From JAXDMU01 sp963762435 (GTDB lineage: Bacteria; Pseudomonadota; Alphaproteobacteria; ATCC43930; CGMCC-115725): a stretch of 64,000 nucleotides of DNA. This document shows positions 61,134 to 64,000 of the stretch, in pieces. The notes beneath the pieces are model-generated. The model saw only the letters and a list, made by a program, of their open reading frames with translations, had not been told where the DNA came from and did no database searches. The DNA lies in NCBI GenBank assembly GCA_963762435.1, contig CAVXLN010000030.1, forward strand, positions 186,001 to 250,000, written 5' to 3'. The position numbers were made by a program, and so were the translations under genes. The stretch's first letter is position 1. Every line of letters begins with the position of its first letter.

Positions 61134-64000
61134 ATGTCCATCTTTTCCAATCCATTGCACCAACCGCCGGCCGCCCGCGCGCCGCATCAGCCGGGCCCAG
61201 CAGCCACTGGCCCGACCGGGGCTCGCGGTTCGATGGAGCGCTCGCTGGGCTCGTTGGGAAGTGGCGGGCCCATTCCGGGACCGTCGAATGTGCGGGACCA
61301 ACGACAGCTTGCCGGCGACCCGAACGCAGGCAACAACAATGCGAACCCGCCCACCGAGGTTGAGAAGCAAAAGCTGAGGGACAAGGCGAAATACGACACT
61401 CGCTTGCGGCGGGCCGAAGCCGTCAAAGCGAAGCTGATCGCAATGCCGGAAGCAAAAAGCCAGCTGGATGTCCTCAACGGGGCAATGCTCACCGCGGACG
61501 GACACTTCCAGAGGAAGGACTATACCAAAGCGCTGAAAGTGTTGGAGGGGGTCGATTTCGCCAGCTTGGAGAAGAAGGCCGAGCTCAGCCGCAAAAACAC
61601 AAACACCTATTTGCTTGCGACAGTGCCCGATGTGGTGGATCAGTCCGCCAAGCTCCGGGCCGAAGCCTCGTCGGAGCCCCTGTTCTCGGACGCGGAGCGC
61701 CGGCGCTGGGTCGATGAGGTGGATGTGGTGACCTCGACGCTGCGAGCGAAGGCCGTCGACCATACCAGCATCGTCCTCCCGACAAGAACTTTCCGGGAAC
61801 AATGGGCGGTGAAATTCGAGGGTCGGCTTCGGATTCTCAAGGACGAGATCGAAACGCGCAAGCAGCGCTGTGACCTTGCCAGGCTCAGGATCGGAGAGGA
61901 GCTGAAGCTCGTCCAAAGCGACTTGCAAAACGTCCTCTCGGCGAACCCAGCCGAGATGGGCTTCGAAGATAAGCATATTTATAAAACGGTGCAAACAGAA
62001 AGCGCCGCGCGTGAGTACGAGGCGGCACATCAGGCCGTGCTCGAGTTCAGGCAAAAAGTGGAAGCGATGCTGCCGGGAATCAGTACCAACCGAAAGAAAT
62101 GGGAAGCATTGCAGCCGGGGCTCACCTCGCTCATTCTCGAAGCCCGATCGCATGAGACCACCACCGAAACGGATGTGCTGCGCGTCTCGGCGCCTTATGC
62201 CGGCGAAACCGCCCAGCGCCTGCGGGTTCTCAAGGGCCGGTGGGACGCGCGCGATATTCCTTATGCCGAGGCGATCGCCGAGTTCACGGCGTGCCGCGGG
62301 AATGTCCAGCAAAACCGCGCGCGTCTGAGCAAGCTTGTTGAGGTCGCGGCCGAACGGGAAAGGGCCCAGTTTGACATTGCGCAGGCCCTGGCCAGCGCGA
62401 GGGGAAAGGTCACGCGGCTCTGCACGGCCATTGCCGATGTGGATGCTCGCTTCAAGCCCGAGGTTTCCGAGGCCCCTCTCACCAAGCAGCTTGACGGCAT
62501 CGAGGCCGACTGGGATCGCCGCCTGACGGAGAAGATCGACGCGGCAGCGCTCGAGACCCAAACCTTCGAGGATCGGATCGTCGCGGTAGGGAATGAGGCG
62601 GACAGGATTGCGGGCGACCGTGTCGAGCTAACGACCGAATTCTTCAACCTGAAGCGCGCGCAAATCCTCGCCGAGACCAAGAAATGGGAAGTCGGGATCG
62701 ATCAGCTCGCCGGGGTAAATCTCGAGAACGCCAAGCTCCAGGCCGGCTTCCTTAACCGTACCAAGGACACCATCCTGCGAGCCGAAACTCTCGCACAGCT
62801 CTTGGAGGAGGAAGCCCGCCTCAAAGCCGCCGTCGTGGGATTCAAGGGTATGGCGGACGCAAACAGGATACCGAAGGAAGACGTGTCCTTCGAGGCTGTC
62901 GAGAAAGCTCTCACCGCGCTGACATCCGATATCGCGAAGCGCAAGGAGGAGGCGGACTATGGCGAGCTGCGGGACGAGTGCGCGTCCGATCTCAAGACGC
63001 TGCAGCTCGACGCTACCATCGTTCCCAACAATGCCGTCGAGAAGGCGGCGCTGAGCGCACGGATCGCTGAGCTCAAGAAAAAGATCGACAAGATCAGCGC
63101 GGCCGTCGCCGGCAGCAAGGACAGCAGCGGGAAGCGGGCCGCAACGGTCGCCGGCGTGCGCAACTCCATCGCCAGAGGCCGGACACGGCTGAATGACGGC
63201 GCGCTGAAAGACTATCTCGGCGTGAAAAGAGCCGAGCTCTCGAGCGAGCTCGACGCAATCGAGAAGCGAGTGGGCCACGAGCTGCCCGGGGAGACGGCCG
63301 TGGGCATGGAGGCATGGAACACGCGCTATACTCAGGCGAAAACGGACGCGCGCGTCGCCAAGCAAGAACAGGCAAAGTTCGACGAAGAGATCACCAAGGC
63401 CTTGGCTAAGGTGAAAGAGATCCCGGGCGTACCGGAATGGGCGGCCCAGATCGCCAAGAAGCTCGATGTCCTGAAGAAAAACTATCGCGACGAGAGTAAG
63501 CGGGCCGATTGCAAGGACGGCCTTGAAAGGCTGAAGGGGGAGCTCACGGAGGCAGAGGCCACCCCAGCGATTGCCCTTGAAAAGAATAATACCGCCAAAA
63601 CAGCGGAAGATCAGGCAAAGACGGACACTCGCAAGGCCCAGCTCGACCAGGCGGAATGGGAAGGCCTGGCCACGGAATTCGAGAACCGCATAAAGATTGC
63701 GCCGAGTTTAGGGGCCGGGGGAAAGATCAACCGGTTTATGGGGGTGCGCAACCCGGCTTCAACGCCTCGCGAGGAGCTGCAGCAGCTCTTGGCGAACGCC
63801 AAGGCCAAATTTGCGACCGACGGCGACCTGGAAGCGGCCAAGACACGGCTCAACGCGGCGCAGCGGCGCGCCGATTTCTACGAGAAATATCCGGACGGTG
63901 GTCTGGGTGCCAACCGGGCGGCGCTGCCGCAGGTTCTGGCGGCGTGGAAGAGCAGCCTTGCCGGCTTGACGGGCTCGATGGATGAGCTGGTTCGGGAGCT
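61134..64000 (+). CDS. Very large helical/coiled-coil protein, 3' end off window
   Basis: The frame is open from ATG 61134, with AAAGGAG upstream, to the window end: 955 codons with no stop. The N-terminus is Pro/Gly-rich and disordered (about residues 1-75). The rest is charged helix with heptad-like spacing, for example AKLQAGFLNRTKDTILRAETLAQLLEEEARLKAAVV and KAALSARIAELKKKIDKISAAVAG. Repeated WEGL/WEAL and WDRRL-like positions hint at repeated helical units. No signal peptide is seen in this part. Codon use has more A/T at third positions than the T6SS genes. It could be a cytoskeletal, SMC-like or large effector-like protein, but no function can be assigned. Confidence 0.8.
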   Translation, partial: MSIFSNPLHQPPAARAPHQPGPAATGPTGARGSMERSLGSLGSGGPIPGPSNVRDQRQLAGDPNAGNNNANPPTEVEKQKLRDKAKYDTRLRRAEAVKAKLIAMPEAKSQLDVLNGAMLTADGHFQRKDYTKALKVLEGVDFASLEKKAELSRKNTNTYLLATVPDVVDQSAKLRAEASSEPLFSDAERRRWVDEVDVVTSTLRAKAVDHTSIVLPTRTFREQWAVKFEGRLRILKDEIETRKQRCDLARLRIGEELKLVQSDLQNVLSANPAEMGFEDKHIYKTVQTESAAREYEAAHQAVLEFRQKVEAMLPGISTNRKKWEALQPGLTSLILEARSHETTTETDVLRVSAPYAGETAQRLRVLKGRWDARDIPYAEAIAEFTACRGNVQQNRARLSKLVEVAAERERAQFDIAQALASARGKVTRLCTAIADVDARFKPEVSEAPLTKQLDGIEADWDRRLTEKIDAAALETQTFEDRIVAVGNEADRIAGDRVELTTEFFNLKRAQILAETKKWEVGIDQLAGVNLENAKLQAGFLNRTKDTILRAETLAQLLEEEARLKAAVVGFKGMADANRIPKEDVSFEAVEKALTALTSDIAKRKEEADYGELRDECASDLKTLQLDATIVPNNAVEKAALSARIAELKKKIDKISAAVAGSKDSSGKRAATVAGVRNSIARGRTRLNDGALKDYLGVKRAELSSELDAIEKRVGHELPGETAVGMEAWNTRYTQAKTDARVAKQEQAKFDEEITKALAKVKEIPGVPEWAAQIAKKLDVLKKNYRDESKRADCKDGLERLKGELTEAEATPAIALEKNNTAKTAEDQAKTDTRKAQLDQAEWEGLATEFENRIKIAPSLGAGGKINRFMGVRNPASTPREELQQLLANAKAKFATDGDLEAAKTRLNAAQRRADFYEKYPDGGLGANRAALPQVLAAWKSSLAGLTGSMDELVRE

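Overview
The window is GC-rich, densely packed chromosomal DNA, most likely from an alphaproteobacterium (Rhodospirillales or a neighbouring order). The pointers are strong G/C third-position bias, an Imp-type type VI secretion locus with two adjacent TssC-type genes (as in the Rhizobium imp order impB-impC-impD-impE-impF-impG-impH), a VirA/VirG-like two-component pair, and palindromic intergenic repeats. No rRNA, tRNA, integrase, transposase or CRISPR array was seen, so the species is not identified.

Positions 1-11,400 hold housekeeping and stress genes: a possible sigma-factor fragment, a FixJ-type response regulator, an enoyl-CoA hydratase, a VOC protein, a flavin disulfide oxidoreductase, a DoxX-like/GST/YghU-like group, a winged-helix/TPR regulator followed by an unusual small gene with four tandem 13-residue repeats, and katG with a Fur-superfamily-like box upstream.

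Positions 11,750-39,690 are a T6SS locus in three blocks. Block 1 (+): FHA/pseudoprotease protein, PP2C phosphatase, Ser/Thr kinase, lipoprotein, VgrG, a small accessory protein, TagH, TssK, TssL, TssM. Block 2 (-): ClpV and Hcp. Block 3 (+): TssA, TssB, TssC, a second TssC-like protein, TagJ, TssE, TssF, TssG. A 5'-truncated TetR gene and a YciI-like gene sit between blocks 1 and 2. I saw neither TssJ nor PAAR. The kinase, phosphatase and FHA proteins point to post-translational control by threonine phosphorylation. The most striking result is that tssC carries nine apparent single-base insertions, clpV three and tssM one. All are +1, and removing them restores family-typical proteins of 497, 870 and 1160 aa. 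Neighbouring T6SS genes are intact. This is either a local consensus problem or a recently broken, possibly non-functional apparatus.

Positions 39,800-45,400 hold a secreted TIGR03118-like protein whose signal peptide seems to begin at an ATA codon, a di-haem cytochrome c peroxidase, and the convergent VirA-like kinase and VirG-like regulator. Next come a hypothetical gene and leuC-leuD-leuB.

Positions 49,560-60,000 hold two related MITE-like palindromic elements, divergent regulator/target pairs (LysR/VOC, HxlR/azoreductase), an NMT1/SsuA-type ABC transporter operon, and two tandem duplicated TetR regulators flanked by dyads. The window ends in a pair of helical proteins of unknown function. 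The second is open for more than 955 codons and runs off the end.
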